A DNA stretch of 64,000 nt from Cellulomonas sp. Root485 (lineage in GTDB: Bacteria > Actinomycetota > Actinomycetes > Actinomycetales > Cellulomonadaceae), in the NCBI RefSeq assembly GCF_001426705.1, contig NZ_LMFC01000003.1:232995-296994 (forward strand), in the 5' to 3' direction. This document shows positions 35,406 through 44,164 of the stretch, one piece after another. The stretch's first letter is position 1, and each line of letters starts with the position of its first letter. The position numbers and the translations under genes are program-made. The notes beneath the pieces are model-generated. The model was given only the letters and a program-made list of their open reading frames with translations. It was not told the DNA's origin and ran no database searches.

Positions 35406-36572
35406 TCAGGGTGTCAGCCCCTGTCGCAGCCGCGCCACCTGCACCCGCAGGTAGTCGCGCTCGGCGAGGCTGGTGGTCCCGTGCGACGCCAGCAGCAGCT
35501 GCTCGGCCGCCTCCTGCGGACGGCCCGCGCGCTCCAGCAGGTGACCGCGCACGGCGGCGAGCCGGTGGTGCCCGGGCAGGCGGTCGTCGAGCGTCGCCAG
35601 CAGCGCCAGGCCGGCATCGGGGCCGTCGACCATGGCGAGCGCCACGGCGCGGTTGAGCGTGACCATCGGGTTGCCGGTCATCCGCTCGAGCAGTGCGTAG
35701 AGCGCGAGCAGCTGGGGCCAGTCGGTGGCGTCGGTGCTCGGCGCCTCGTCGTGCACGGCCGCGATGGCGGCCTGCAGCTGGTACTCCCCGACCGCGCCGC
35801 GCACCAGCGCGTCCTCGACGAGCGCGACGCCCTCGTCGACCATCGCGCGGTCCCACAGCCCGCGGTCCTGGTCGGCCAGCGAGACCAGCTCGCCGAGCGG
35901 GCCGGTGCGGGCGGGACGGCGGGCGTCGGTGAGCAGGATCAGGGCGAGCAGACCGGTGACCTCCGGGTCGTCGGGCAGGCTCGCGTGCAGGGTCCGGGTC
36001 AGGCGCAGGGCCTCGACCGCCAGGTCGGCGCGGGCGACGGTCGAGCCCGTGGTGCTGGCGTAGCCCTCGTTGAACATCAGGTACAGCACGCGCAGCACGG
36101 CGCGGAGCCGCTCGGCGTACTCGTGCGGCGCCGGCATCCGGAACGGACCGTCGAGCTCGCGCAGCGTCCGGCGCGCCCGGCTGAGGCGTTGCGCCATCGT
36201 CGGCTCCGGCACCAGGAACGCCCGCGCGATCTCCGCCGTGGTCAGGCCGCCGACCGACCGCAGCGTGAGCGCGATCGCGGATGCGGGGCTGAGCGCCGGG
36301 TGGCAGCAGCCGAACAGCAGGAGGAGCGAGTCATCGGCCTGCGACGCGTCCGGCTGCTCGGCCGCCTCCATCGTGACGACGAGCACCTCACGGCGTCGTC
36401 GCGCGTCCTCGCTGCGGTACCGGTCCACCAGCTTGTGCTGCCCGACGACCACCAGCCAGCCGCGCGGGTTGTCCGGCACACCGTCCGCCGGCCACTGCGT
36501 GGTGGCCGCGAGGAGCGCGTCCTGCAGGGCGTCCTCGGCATCCGCCAGGTCCCCGGACCTACGGACGAGCAC
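35406..36572 (-). CDS. ECF-family RNA polymerase sigma factor with DUF6596 C-terminal domain
   Basis: 388 aa as called. Region 2 (LADAEDALQDALLAATTQWP, GWLVVVGQHKLVDRYR) and region 4 (LTLRSVGGLTTAEIARAFLVPEPTMAQRLSRAR) are followed by about 230 residues of the SnoaL-free, TPR-like DUF6596 domain. This is the group linked to YCII-type proteins, as here. The coding frame and homology continue about 20 residues further upstream (SDQPIEDLLRELAPQVLG), where no ATG/GTG/TTG exists; a CTG at 36632 is the only candidate. It would then overlap the YCII stop. Confidence 0.88.
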   Translation of the reverse strand: MLVRRSGDLADAEDALQDALLAATTQWPADGVPDNPRGWLVVVGQHKLVDRYRSEDARRRREVLVVTMEAAEQPDASQADDSLLLLFGCCHPALSPASAIALTLRSVGGLTTAEIARAFLVPEPTMAQRLSRARRTLRELDGPFRMPAPHEYAERLRAVLRVLYLMFNEGYASTTGSTVARADLAVEALRLTRTLHASLPDDPEVTGLLALILLTDARRPARTGPLGELVSLADQDRGLWDRAMVDEGVALVEDALVRGAVGEYQLQAAIAAVHDEAPSTDATDWPQLLALYALLERMTGNPMVTLNRAVALAMVDGPDAGLALLATLDDRLPGHHRLAAVRGHLLERAGRPQEAAEQLLLASHGTTSLAERDYLRVQVARLRQGLTP

Positions 36573-36621
36573 GCCGAGGACCTGCGGCGCCAGCTCGCGC
36601 AGCAGGTCCTCGATCGGCTGG

Positions 36622-37017
36622 TCACTCGGCAGGAGCGGGTGCCTCCATGACGGCTCGGACCTGCATCACCTGCTGGATCGGGACGCCGTCGGGCCCGGGG
36701 GCGGCGGACGCACGGGCGGCGATCGCGATCGCGCGCGCCTCGTCCTCGACGTCGACCGTCCAGTACCCGGCCAAGAACTCCTTCGACTCCGCGAACGGGC
36801 CGTCGGTGACCACCGGGGCGGACACCCCGTCGCTCCGCACGAGCTTCGCGGCATCGGGCCAGGCGAGCCCCTGCCCGTCGACGAACTCGCCGCTGGCCAC
36901 CAGCTCCGCCCCGAGGTCCTGCTGGAACTGGATGTGGCGCTGTACGTCCTCGGGCGCCCACTGGTCGATCGGCGGGACGCCCTCGACGTAGTAGTTCATG
37001 AGCAGCATGTACTTCAC
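36622..37017 (-). CDS. YciI-family (YCII) protein
   Basis: 131 aa, single YCII domain: VKYMLLMNYYVEG, FQQDLGAELVASGEFVDGQGLAW, TDGPFAESKEFLAGYWTVDVED. YCII proteins form dimeric alpha-beta barrels and, next to ECF sigma factors of this group, are thought to be part of their response or regulation. GTG start with a CGGAG ribosome-binding site. It lies directly upstream of the sigma gene on the same strand, the conserved pair order. Confidence 0.9.
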   Translation of the reverse strand: MKYMLLMNYYVEGVPPIDQWAPEDVQRHIQFQQDLGAELVASGEFVDGQGLAWPDAAKLVRSDGVSAPVVTDGPFAESKEFLAGYWTVDVEDEARAIAIAARASAAPGPDGVPIQQVMQVRAVMEAPAPAE

Positions 37018-37138
37018 GATGCACTCCGTCTCTGCGGGCCACGGGCGGCGCTCTCGTCCGATGGTCGGAGCCGCACGCACGTTCTCGACACGCATCCTGT
37101 CAGGTGACGTTTGGCCGGTGCGGGCACACGGGCGCACC

Positions 37139-38032
37139 ATGGCGGGGATGACTCGGAGACGCACGACCCGCACGGTGGTCACGCTCACGCTGGTGGCCGC
37201 CCTCGCGGGAGCGTGCGCGCAGCAGCCCGTGACCCCGGCGGTCCCCGTCCCGGTGGTCGTCGCCGCACCCGTCGCCGTCGAGAAGGCGGCCGCACCGACC
37301 GTCCCCCCGCCGCCCGCGGCGGACCTGAGCACCCTGCCGGTCATCGACCTTCTCCACGTCGTCCCCGGCCTGCCCGGCATCGACGGCCTCACGCAGCGGG
37401 AGAACGCCGACCCGGCGCTCGGTCGCTGGCAGACCGTCGTCGTGGTGCGCGACACCGCGGGCCGCGTCGCACCGGCCGGCGCGGCCGTGGGCGTCGTGCC
37501 CGCGCTGACCCTCGAGGTGCGCACGACGCTCCCCGTGATCGACCAGCGCGGCCGGTGGCTGCGCGTGATGGTGGCCACCCGTGGCGCCCTGCCCAGCCAG
37601 GACGTCGCGCAGACCAACGGCCGCAGCGTCTGGATCGACTCCGCGGACACCGAGGCAGCGGGCACCGACTGGTCGATCCAGGTCGACACCGCCGCGCAGA
37701 CGATCACGATCGACGACGGCACGACGACGCACGTCCTGCCCGTGACGGCCACCGGCGCACCCGGCACCCCCACGCCGCACGTCCCCGCGTTCCTGCTGGG
37801 CACGCGCTGGCTGGAGCCCGGCACGACGACCCCCCGCGTGCTCCTGCTCTCGACGCAGAGCGAGACCATCGACCACTACGACAAGCCGACCGGCACGGCC
37901 GTCACGGCGATCCACACGACCACCCTGCGCGGCGTGGGGGCGGTGTCCAACGGCTGCGTCCGGGTGGGCGACGAGGTGCTCGACCTGGTCTGGCAGGCTC
38001 CCGCCGGGACGGTCGTCACGACCGTCGGCTGA
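37139..38032 (+). CDS. L,D-transpeptidase (YkuD), probable lipoprotein
   Basis: 297 aa. N-terminal RRRTTRT signal with a hydrophobic core and a possible lipobox ending GAC (Cys about 25), then a Pro/Val spacer and a C-terminal YkuD domain (about 175-297). The active site is IHTTTLRGVGAVSNGCVRVG, with the H...SxGCxR catalytic pattern. These enzymes make 3-3 cross-links in peptidoglycan outside the membrane. Two ATGs 9 bp apart are possible starts. The next two genes are PAP2 phosphatases on the same strand. Confidence 0.9.
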   Translation: MAGMTRRRTTRTVVTLTLVAALAGACAQQPVTPAVPVPVVVAAPVAVEKAAAPTVPPPPAADLSTLPVIDLLHVVPGLPGIDGLTQRENADPALGRWQTVVVVRDTAGRVAPAGAAVGVVPALTLEVRTTLPVIDQRGRWLRVMVATRGALPSQDVAQTNGRSVWIDSADTEAAGTDWSIQVDTAAQTITIDDGTTTHVLPVTATGAPGTPTPHVPAFLLGTRWLEPGTTTPRVLLLSTQSETIDHYDKPTGTAVTAIHTTTLRGVGAVSNGCVRVGDEVLDLVWQAPAGTVVTTVG

Positions 38033-38077
38033 CCCGTTCGACGCGCGCACCCACGCGCTCACACTTACCCTCCGGGA

Positions 38078-38779
38078 ATGCGACCCATGCCGCTCCGCCG
38101 CCGTGCGCTCCTGCGCGCGGGAGCGTTCGGCGTCGCGTTCACCGTCCCGGTCGCCGTCCTCGCCTACCTCGTCCGCGCGCAGGTGCACGCCGTCGTCGCG
38201 TTCGACCAACGAGTGATCCAGGCGGCGACCGAGTACACCCGCGACCACCCCGCCCTCCACCAGGCCCTGCTCGTCTGGCAGGAGGTCTTCCAGGCCAAGT
38301 GGGTCAACCTCGCGGCGACGCTCGTCTGCGTCTGGGTGTGGCGGCGGCACGGGCTGACCACCCGGGCCCTCTGGGCGTTCCTGACGATCATGGCCGCGTG
38401 GATCATCCAGCTGGCCGCCAAGGGGCTGGTCCAACGGGCCCGTCCCGTGGTCGACGACGCCGTCGCGCACGCCCCCGGCTCCAGCTTCCCCTCCGGGCAC
38501 GCGACGAACACCGCCGCCGTCGCGGTGACCCTGACCCTGCTCGTCTGGCCGCTGCTCGGCCGGCGCGGACGGGTGGTCGTCCCGCTCGTCGCCGCCACCT
38601 GCACCATCCTGACCGCCGTCGACCGCGTGATGCTCGGCGTGCACTACCCCTCCGACGTCGTCGCAGGGATCGCGCTCGGGACGGCCCTCGCGGGGGCGTC
38701 CTACCTGGGCTACAGCGGCTGGTCCGCGACGCCCTCCGACCAGGAGAACAGTGATGCACACCTTCCTGCACCGCTATGA
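38078..38779 (+). CDS. PAP2 family membrane phosphatase (first of two)
   Basis: 233 aa, five to six helices. The phosphatase motif is complete: KGLVQRARP, then PSGHATNTAA and LGVHYPSDVVAG. Family members dephosphorylate phosphatidate or undecaprenyl pyrophosphate on the outer face of the membrane. ATG 38078, 46 bp after the transpeptidase. The last 29 bp overlap the next gene. Confidence 0.9.
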   Translation: MRPMPLRRRALLRAGAFGVAFTVPVAVLAYLVRAQVHAVVAFDQRVIQAATEYTRDHPALHQALLVWQEVFQAKWVNLAATLVCVWVWRRHGLTTRALWAFLTIMAAWIIQLAAKGLVQRARPVVDDAVAHAPGSSFPSGHATNTAAVAVTLTLLVWPLLGRRGRVVVPLVAATCTILTAVDRVMLGVHYPSDVVAGIALGTALAGASYLGYSGWSATPSDQENSDAHLPAPL

Positions 38780-39485
38780 GCTGGACACCTCCGCACCGAC
38801 GCGCAAGGAGGCGTGGCGGGACTTCGCCCAGCGCGTGCTCCTGCCCGCCGTGGGCCTCTGGGTCGTCATCGTCGGCGTCGGGTTCCTCATCACGGGGCCG
38901 CTGAACAACCTGCCGGGCGAGGCCGCCGTCAACGAGTGGTTCGTGACGCAGCGCACCGACACGTTGAACGCGGTCACCGCGGTCCTGTCCGCCATCGGCA
39001 CCACCGAGTTCATCATCGGCGCGTGCGTGCTGTTCGTCGCGCTGTTCTGGTGGCGCACCAAGCAGTGGTGGCTCGCGCTCGTGCCGCCGCAGGCGATCGC
39101 CGTGCAGGCCATCGTGTTCATGACCGCTGCCCTCGTGGTCGGCCGAGAGCGCCCCGACGTCGAGAAGCTCGACGAGTCGCCGCCCACGTCCAGCTACCCC
39201 AGCGGCCACACCGGTGCGTCGACCGCGTTCTACGTCGTCCTGGCGATGCTCGCGCAGCGCATCGAGAACCGCATCCTGCGGGTGATCGTCACCGTCGTCT
39301 GCCTGCTGGTGCCCATCGCCGTCGGCACCGCGCGGCTCTACCGCGGCATGCACAGCCTGTCCGACGTACTCATGGGCTGCCTCAACGGGCTGGTCTGCGC
39401 GTTCCTGGCGTGGAACTACCTGCGCCGCGACACGTCGTCGGCAACCTCGACGTCATCGACTGCCCACAGCGTCGTCGGCAGCTGA
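38751..39485 (+). CDS. PAP2 family membrane phosphatase (second of two)
   Basis: 244 aa, with motifs VGRERPDVEKL, YPSGHTGASTA and RGMHSLSDVLMG; in the first motif the usual K-x6-R-P is VV-GRERP, the rest is intact. CAGGAG precedes adjacent GTG (38751) and ATG (38754) codons. Different in sequence from the preceding PAP2 protein, so not a recent duplication. Both could serve undecaprenyl-phosphate recycling for wall synthesis. Its 3' end overlaps the convergent gene by 33 bp. Confidence 0.9.
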   Translation: MMHTFLHRYELDTSAPTRKEAWRDFAQRVLLPAVGLWVVIVGVGFLITGPLNNLPGEAAVNEWFVTQRTDTLNAVTAVLSAIGTTEFIIGACVLFVALFWWRTKQWWLALVPPQAIAVQAIVFMTAALVVGRERPDVEKLDESPPTSSYPSGHTGASTAFYVVLAMLAQRIENRILRVIVTVVCLLVPIAVGTARLYRGMHSLSDVLMGCLNGLVCAFLAWNYLRRDTSSATSTSSTAHSVVGS

Positions 39486-40085
39486 CGGTTCTCGCAGACC
39501 CAGCGAGCGCAGCTCGAGGGCTGCGAGCGAGCGGACCACCTCGGGGTCCCGACGGCGCCACGCGTTCGCGGGGTCGTCGCTCACGCGGGCGAGCGCGCGG
39601 ACGGGCTGGGTCGCGAGCGCCCGGAGCGCGAACAGGTCCAGGTCGGCCGCCGAGTCGAGGATGCGTCCGGCCGCCCGGGCGCGGCTGACGAACCGGGCGC
39701 GGACCGCCAGCCAGACCCCGGCGACGAGCAGGATCGGGATGGCGGCGACCGTGAGCCCGAGCAGGAGCGCCATCTGGTGCACCCCCTCCTGCACCTCGAC
39801 GCCCGCGTCCGCGATCGAGTCCGCGGCGCCACCGGCCGCGGCGAACGGTGCACGGACGTCGTCGCCGACGAGCGGGACCCGCGCGACGGTGTCTCCGGCG
39901 GACGTCAGGCTCTCCGCGAGCGACGAGCCGGCGGCCTCGAGGGTGCGTCCGGGGGCCGCGAGCAGGCCGACGACGTCGTACACCCACTGGCCGACCCGAA
40001 CCCAGAGGACGACCCAGCCGAGCACGAGGAGGTCGCCGAGGAGCTGACGGGCACGTCGCCACGGGGTCTGCGCGTAGAGGATCAC
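39453..40085 (-). CDS. hypothetical membrane protein with two helices
   Basis: 210 aa from GTG 40085. One helix (about 17-40) and another at about 110-135 flank an extracytoplasmic helical region (TLEAAGSSLAESLTSAGDTV). The cytoplasmic tail carries RRRDPEVVRSLAALELRSLGL. Conserved in relatives as an unknown membrane protein, as far as I can tell; no family recalled. Alternative ATG upstream (40145) would add a non-hydrophobic Arg-rich stretch. Confidence 0.65.
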   Translation of the reverse strand: MILYAQTPWRRARQLLGDLLVLGWVVLWVRVGQWVYDVVGLLAAPGRTLEAAGSSLAESLTSAGDTVARVPLVGDDVRAPFAAAGGAADSIADAGVEVQEGVHQMALLLGLTVAAIPILLVAGVWLAVRARFVSRARAAGRILDSAADLDLFALRALATQPVRALARVSDDPANAWRRRDPEVVRSLAALELRSLGLREPSAADDAVGSR

Positions 40086-40168
40086 GCGGACATCTTGGCG
40101 TGCGCGGACCGCCGGGGCCCGCCGCTCCTGCACAATGCAACGCATGAGCTCCGAACTCCTCCGCGACG

Positions 40169-40741
40169 ATGGCCTCTGACCGTCCCCGCCGCCGGAAGCC
40201 GTTCGACCCGACGAAGCTCCTGACCTTCTGCGTATCGCTGGCCGGTCTCTTCGCGATCTCCTGCGCGTTCGTCTGGTTCGGCGACGCGGCTGACCACACC
40301 CTCGCGGTGCGGCTCCACACGAGCGGGGTGACGACGACGGCGCACGACGCGGAGATCTTCCACCCCTGCGACGGCAGGGGCTGCCCCACCGTGCCGTCCG
40401 TGCGGGCCGTCGTCGACCTGCCCGGCGGAGCCGAGCGGATCACGCTGCGCGGCACCGACCCGGACGTCGAGGGCCTGGAGTACGACGCCTGGTCACCCGC
40501 CCCGGACGACAACCGGTACGGCGGCCGGTTCACCGTCCTGTTCGACCCTGCACATCCCCGGCGGGTGATGGAGCAGGTCGACGCGACGCGCCATCGCCTC
40601 CACAGCGACGTCGCTGTCGACCGCACCCTCACGCTCGTCGGCACAGCCGTGGTCGCGGCGTTCGGCATCCCCCTGCTGTGGGACGTCACCCCTGCGAGCC
40701 GTCGGCGCACCCAGGAGCAACGCGCCCGCAGGCGGCACTGA
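40169..40741 (+). CDS. DUF3592-like membrane protein
   Basis: 190 aa with two membrane helices (about 17-37 and 148-168) enclosing an outer beta domain. The domain's closing FTVLFDPAHPRRV matches the V-x-YdPxxP-x-x-A pattern of DUF3592 proteins. Two Cys (CDGRGC) in the outer loop may form a disulfide. Function unknown. Divergent from the 39453-40085 gene, 83 bp apart. Confidence 0.7.
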   Translation: MASDRPRRRKPFDPTKLLTFCVSLAGLFAISCAFVWFGDAADHTLAVRLHTSGVTTTAHDAEIFHPCDGRGCPTVPSVRAVVDLPGGAERITLRGTDPDVEGLEYDAWSPAPDDNRYGGRFTVLFDPAHPRRVMEQVDATRHRLHSDVAVDRTLTLVGTAVVAAFGIPLLWDVTPASRRRTQEQRARRRH

Positions 40742-40743
40742 GG

Positions 40744-41697
40744 TCAGCCGGCGCGGGACTCCAGCCACGTGAGAATCGCGCGGGTGGTCTCCTCCGGCTT
40801 CTCCTGCTGGATCCAGTGACCGCAGTCCAGGGTGACGACGTCCGCGTTGGGCACGAACTCGGTCAGGTTCTCGGACCGCGCGACCGCATCTCGGTCGCCG
40901 TAGATCATCAGGGTGGGCTGGCGGATGACCGGGTCCGCGTCCGCCAGCAGGTGCCAGTTGCGGTCCAGGTTCCGGTACCAGTTGATGCTGCCCGTGAATC
41001 CCGACGCCTCGAAGGCCGAGACGAACACGGCCAGCTCGTCGTCGCTCATGACGGGCTCCCCGCGCGGCGTCTCCGTACGGGCCAGGTTGATCATCGCCAT
41101 GCCCGGCGCCGGTTCCGCGGGGGGCTCGTTCTTCCGGTACAGGTTGCGGAGGAACTGCGACGCGTTCTCGTCGAGCACGGCGTCGGCGACGCCAGGCTGC
41201 CGGTTGAAGTGGACGAAGTAGAAGTCGCCGCCGAGCACGCTCTCCATGAGCGCGATCCAGGGCACCGGCCCGCGCTCCTGGTAGGGCAGGCTCAGGTTGA
41301 TGACCTTGTTCACGCGGTGGGGATGCAACAAGGTCAGCCCCCAGACGACCATGGCGCCCCAGTCGTGCCCGACGAACGTGGCGTCGTCGTACCCGTAGTG
41401 GTCGAGCAGCGCGACGAGATCGCCCGCCAGGTGCTCGATGTCGTAGTCCGTCACCTCGGTCGGCCGGGACGAGTTCCCGTACCCCCGCTGGTTGGGGACG
41501 ATGACGTGGTAGCCCGCGGCGACCAGGGCGGGCACCTGGTAGCGCCACGAGAAGGCATGCTCCGGCCAGCCGTGGCAGAGCACGATCGGACGTCCGGCGT
41601 TGTGCTGGCCGGCTTCGAAGACTTCGAGCTCCACGCCGTTGACGGCAACAAGAGTGGGCTCCGGGAACTCGGTGGTCGGACTCGTCTGTGAGGTCAT
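40744..41697 (-). CDS. alpha/beta hydrolase, epoxide hydrolase-like
   Basis: 317 aa. Oxyanion motif HGWPEHAFSWR, nucleophile elbow GHDWGAMV (Asp nucleophile), cap-domain tyrosines, PTLMIYGDRD and the catalytic CGHWIQQEKPEE are those of soluble epoxide hydrolases and related dehalogenases. It opens an epoxide to a diol; substrate unknown. ATG 41697. It is divergent from a WYL-domain regulator and a perfect-looking operator lies between them. Confidence 0.92.
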   Translation of the reverse strand: MTSQTSPTTEFPEPTLVAVNGVELEVFEAGQHNAGRPIVLCHGWPEHAFSWRYQVPALVAAGYHVIVPNQRGYGNSSRPTEVTDYDIEHLAGDLVALLDHYGYDDATFVGHDWGAMVVWGLTLLHPHRVNKVINLSLPYQERGPVPWIALMESVLGGDFYFVHFNRQPGVADAVLDENASQFLRNLYRKNEPPAEPAPGMAMINLARTETPRGEPVMSDDELAVFVSAFEASGFTGSINWYRNLDRNWHLLADADPVIRQPTLMIYGDRDAVARSENLTEFVPNADVVTLDCGHWIQQEKPEETTRAILTWLESRAG

Positions 41698-41715
41698 GCC
41701 GCCATCCTGCGGACC

Positions 41716-41742
41716 GAAACCGGTCACCTCATGACCTGTTTC
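41716..41742. promoter_or_regulatory. operator palindrome between the hydrolase and WYL regulator genes
   Basis: GAAACCGGTCA-cctca-TGACCTGTTTC: inverted repeat of 11-bp arms with one mismatch and a 5-bp spacer. It is centred in the 63-bp divergent intergenic region and so is the likely binding site of the adjacent regulator, controlling both genes. Confidence 0.7.
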
Positions 41743-41760
41743 TGTGGAAACGTTGCCGGG

Positions 41761-42708
41761 GTGCGAGCCGACCGGCTGATGGCCCTCCTCTTCCTGCTGC
41801 AGCAGCGCGAGCAGGTGACGGCGACGGAGGTCGCCCGAGAGCTCGAGGTCTCCGAGCGCACCGCCCGCCGCGACCTCGACGCGCTGGCCATGGCCGGCGT
41901 TCCCGTGTACTCGACGCAGGGCCGCGGCGGCGGCTGGCGCCTCGTGGGCGGCGCCCGCACCGACCTGTCCGGCCTGACCGCGAGCGAGACCCGCGCCCTG
42001 TTCCTCGTCGCCGGCCCGGCCTCGGCCGCGTCCCCCGCCGTGAAGGCAGCCCTGCGCAAGCTCGTCCGAGCCCTCCCGGAGCCCTTCCGGGTGCAGGCCG
42101 AGGCAGCCGCGTCGTCGCTGGTCCTGGACCCGCAACGATGGGGGACGAGCCAGGTCGAGCACCGACCACCCCGCTTCCTCGACGAGCTCCAGGACGCCGT
42201 GATCCGCGGCGTCCAGGTCCGGCTCGGCTACGTCGACCGCAACGGCACCGAGACCGAGAGGACCGTCCACCCGCTCGGCATCGTCGCCAAAGGTCCGGCG
42301 TGGTACCTCGTCGCCACCACCGAGGCCGGCCGGCGAACCTTCCGGATCGACCGCGTGTCGTCGGTGGACCCGACCGACGATCCCGTGCACCGCCCCGACG
42401 ACTTCTCCCTCGCCGAGAGCTGGCGCGAGATCGCCGACGAGGTCGATCGCAAGCGAACACCCCTCGAGATCCGGGCCGTGTGCGTGCCCGACGGGATCGC
42501 CATCCTCCGGATCGCCTTCGCTTCTCGGCTCCAGGTGGGAGGCACCACGTCCGACGGCCGCATCGAGGTCGCGATCCGCGGCTCCGACGAGTACGTGGCC
42601 GCCGGCGAGCTCGCCGGGCTGATCGAATGGGTCGAGGTGACCGGCCCTCCGGAGGTGCGCGACCGCCTGGCCTCACTCGGACGAGCACTCGCCGAGCGAT
42701 ACGGCTGA
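41761..42708 (+). CDS. YafY-type transcriptional regulator (HTH and WYL domains)
   Basis: 315 aa from GTG 41761 (VRADRLMALLFLLQQREQVTA). N-terminal winged helix (about 1-60, TATEVARELEVSERTARRDLDAL) and a WYL domain (about 130-205, LGIVAKGPAWYLVATTEAGRRTFRIDRV) plus a C-terminal WCX extension. WYL proteins sense small ligands or nucleic acids. An upstream in-frame ATG (41731) is rejected as it lies inside the operator palindrome. Probably controls itself and the divergent epoxide hydrolase. Confidence 0.9.
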   Translation: MRADRLMALLFLLQQREQVTATEVARELEVSERTARRDLDALAMAGVPVYSTQGRGGGWRLVGGARTDLSGLTASETRALFLVAGPASAASPAVKAALRKLVRALPEPFRVQAEAAASSLVLDPQRWGTSQVEHRPPRFLDELQDAVIRGVQVRLGYVDRNGTETERTVHPLGIVAKGPAWYLVATTEAGRRTFRIDRVSSVDPTDDPVHRPDDFSLAESWREIADEVDRKRTPLEIRAVCVPDGIAILRIAFASRLQVGGTTSDGRIEVAIRGSDEYVAAGELAGLIEWVEVTGPPEVRDRLASLGRALAERYG

Positions 42709-42714
42709 GAGAGC

Positions 42715-43302
42715 TCAGTCGCCCGTGCTCGGCGCAACCTCACGCACCATCACGCAGTTGACCAGGCCCTTGGGCCGGTCGTAGACGAAGCCCTCCCGCT
42801 CGTACAGGGTGCGAGTGCCGTTGTAGAGGAACGACGAGTTCTTCTTCCGGACCCCGCCGGTGTCGTGCGGGTAGCCCTCGACCAGGCCGCCGCCGGCCCG
42901 CGCGATCAGCTCCAGAGCTCCCCGCAGGGCCATCGCCGCCAGCCCCTGACCGCGACGCCCACGCTCGACCTGGATGCAGGTCACCCGATAGTCGGGCAGA
43001 CGCTCGGCAGTCGCGAGGTACTCCTTGCGGTGGTGGATGCTGGGCAGCTCCTCGGGTGACCCGTACTGCGCCCAGGCGACGGCCCGGTCACCGTCGTAGA
43101 CCAGCGCCGCGTGCGCGAGCCCGTCAGCCACGAGACGTCGTTTGAACGCCCGGTTCCCCTCGACGCTCTGGTCCTTCTCCGCGCAGTCGGGATGGAACTT
43201 CGTGCACCAGCAGCCTGCGAACATGCCCCCGCTCCGCTCGTTGAGAGCGGCGAAGTCCTCGAACGTCTCCTCGGTGAGCGCCTTGATCACCAGGTCAGCC
43301 AT
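42715..43302 (-). CDS. GNAT family N-acetyltransferase
   Basis: 195 aa. The acetyl-CoA loop is VERGRRGQGLAAMALRGAL (Q/RxxGxG/A, about 118-135), with a substrate-side FAALNERSGGMFAGCWCTKFHP segment containing a Cys-x-Cys that recurs in this subgroup. C-terminal YEREGFVYDRPKG. Substrate unknown. ATG 43302. It is the last chromosomal gene before the left attachment repeat, 53 bp away. Confidence 0.88.
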   Translation of the reverse strand: MADLVIKALTEETFEDFAALNERSGGMFAGCWCTKFHPDCAEKDQSVEGNRAFKRRLVADGLAHAALVYDGDRAVAWAQYGSPEELPSIHHRKEYLATAERLPDYRVTCIQVERGRRGQGLAAMALRGALELIARAGGGLVEGYPHDTGGVRKKNSSFLYNGTRTLYEREGFVYDRPKGLVNCVMVREVAPSTGD

Positions 43303-43355
43303 GCGGGCAACGTACTCCGCGCCGGCTTCCGAGAGCACGATGAGGAGAGGAACGA

Positions 43356-43399
43356 CGAAGGGCCCCACCTTCGCAGCATGCTGCGGGTGGGGCCCTTCG
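43356..43399. terminator. hairpin at the left island boundary
   Basis: 14-bp perfect stem CGAAGGGCCCCACC / GGTGGGGCCCTTCG. It overlaps the left attachment repeat and is probably the original terminator of tRNA-Ser(CGA), separated from the gene by island insertion. Confidence 0.8.
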
Positions 43400-43416
43400 A
43401 CTGGCGGTAGCGGTGG
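43382..43416. other. left attachment site (attL), 35-bp direct repeat
   Basis: Identical over 35 bp (begins TGCGGGTGGGGCCCTTCGAC) to 57093-57127. It includes TGGCGGTAGCGGTGG, the complement of the last 15 nt of tRNA-Ser(CGA). Homology of about 45 bp more, imperfect, continues to its left. Confidence 0.9.
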
Positions 43417-44164
43417 ACTTGGGTCGCTTGCCTTGGACGGGGTTGGCTTGGCTCGACGATCTCGCATCTGACCTGGTCGGACGTCCCTCCGCATCGTGTA
43501 ACGCGTTGTACGGTTTCGGACTCGGCTGGACACCAAAGAGGAGGGCAATCGGCGACCTCTGGAGCGGTGGGAACACTCCGAGGCGCTGAACCGATAGCGG
43601 AGCACAAGAGGCTGTCGGAGGTCCGGGTCAGGGTGGCGCCAGCCATCACGCAGTGACGCCGTAGGCGCCCTTGACGCGGAGTGGAGACGGCCGGATGCTC
43701 GGCGGTCGGTGCGGGGCCGGGCGTCAGGACGGTGCAAGGGCACGGTGAAAGCAGGGGCGGTTCCGGGAAGGCTCGGGGCCGCTTTGTCATGCCCGAGGTC
43801 GGCTGGAGGGGTGGGGTGCGCGCAGAGAGATTGCGAACGGAGCGCGGGGGCCCCGCCCCGGAGGCCGACCCGCGCGGCGGAGCCGCGCGCTTGAGTCAGT
43901 AAGGAAAGTTCTCACGGGCCACTTGCCGCGCCGGATGCCCTGGGGCGTTCGAACGGAGATCGACTTGGTGCACGCCCTAGGCGGACTGGCAGCTCCCACG
44001 ACGCGCCATGGGGCAGGTTAGGCGGTCGACTTCGAGCACGATTACGGCCCGACACCCAGGTAGGTCCGAGTGCTGGGCTTGCGTCCTTGAGGCAAGTAGA
44101 TCCGCATGGGAAGCGCACCGAACCGGCCAATGACTGCATGATGACGCACACCTAGACTGAGTTC
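43417..44164. other. 748-bp region of island without a convincing gene
   Basis: No long codon-biased reading frame. It contains an 8-bp GC hairpin (CGCGCGGC-gga-GCCGCGCG, 43871-43889) preceded by a GGGGGCCCCGCCCC tract, and several short inverted repeats. It may be a remnant of a lost gene block or a cis site (origin, transfer or excision region). Only short open frames with poor starts are present. Confidence 0.5.
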
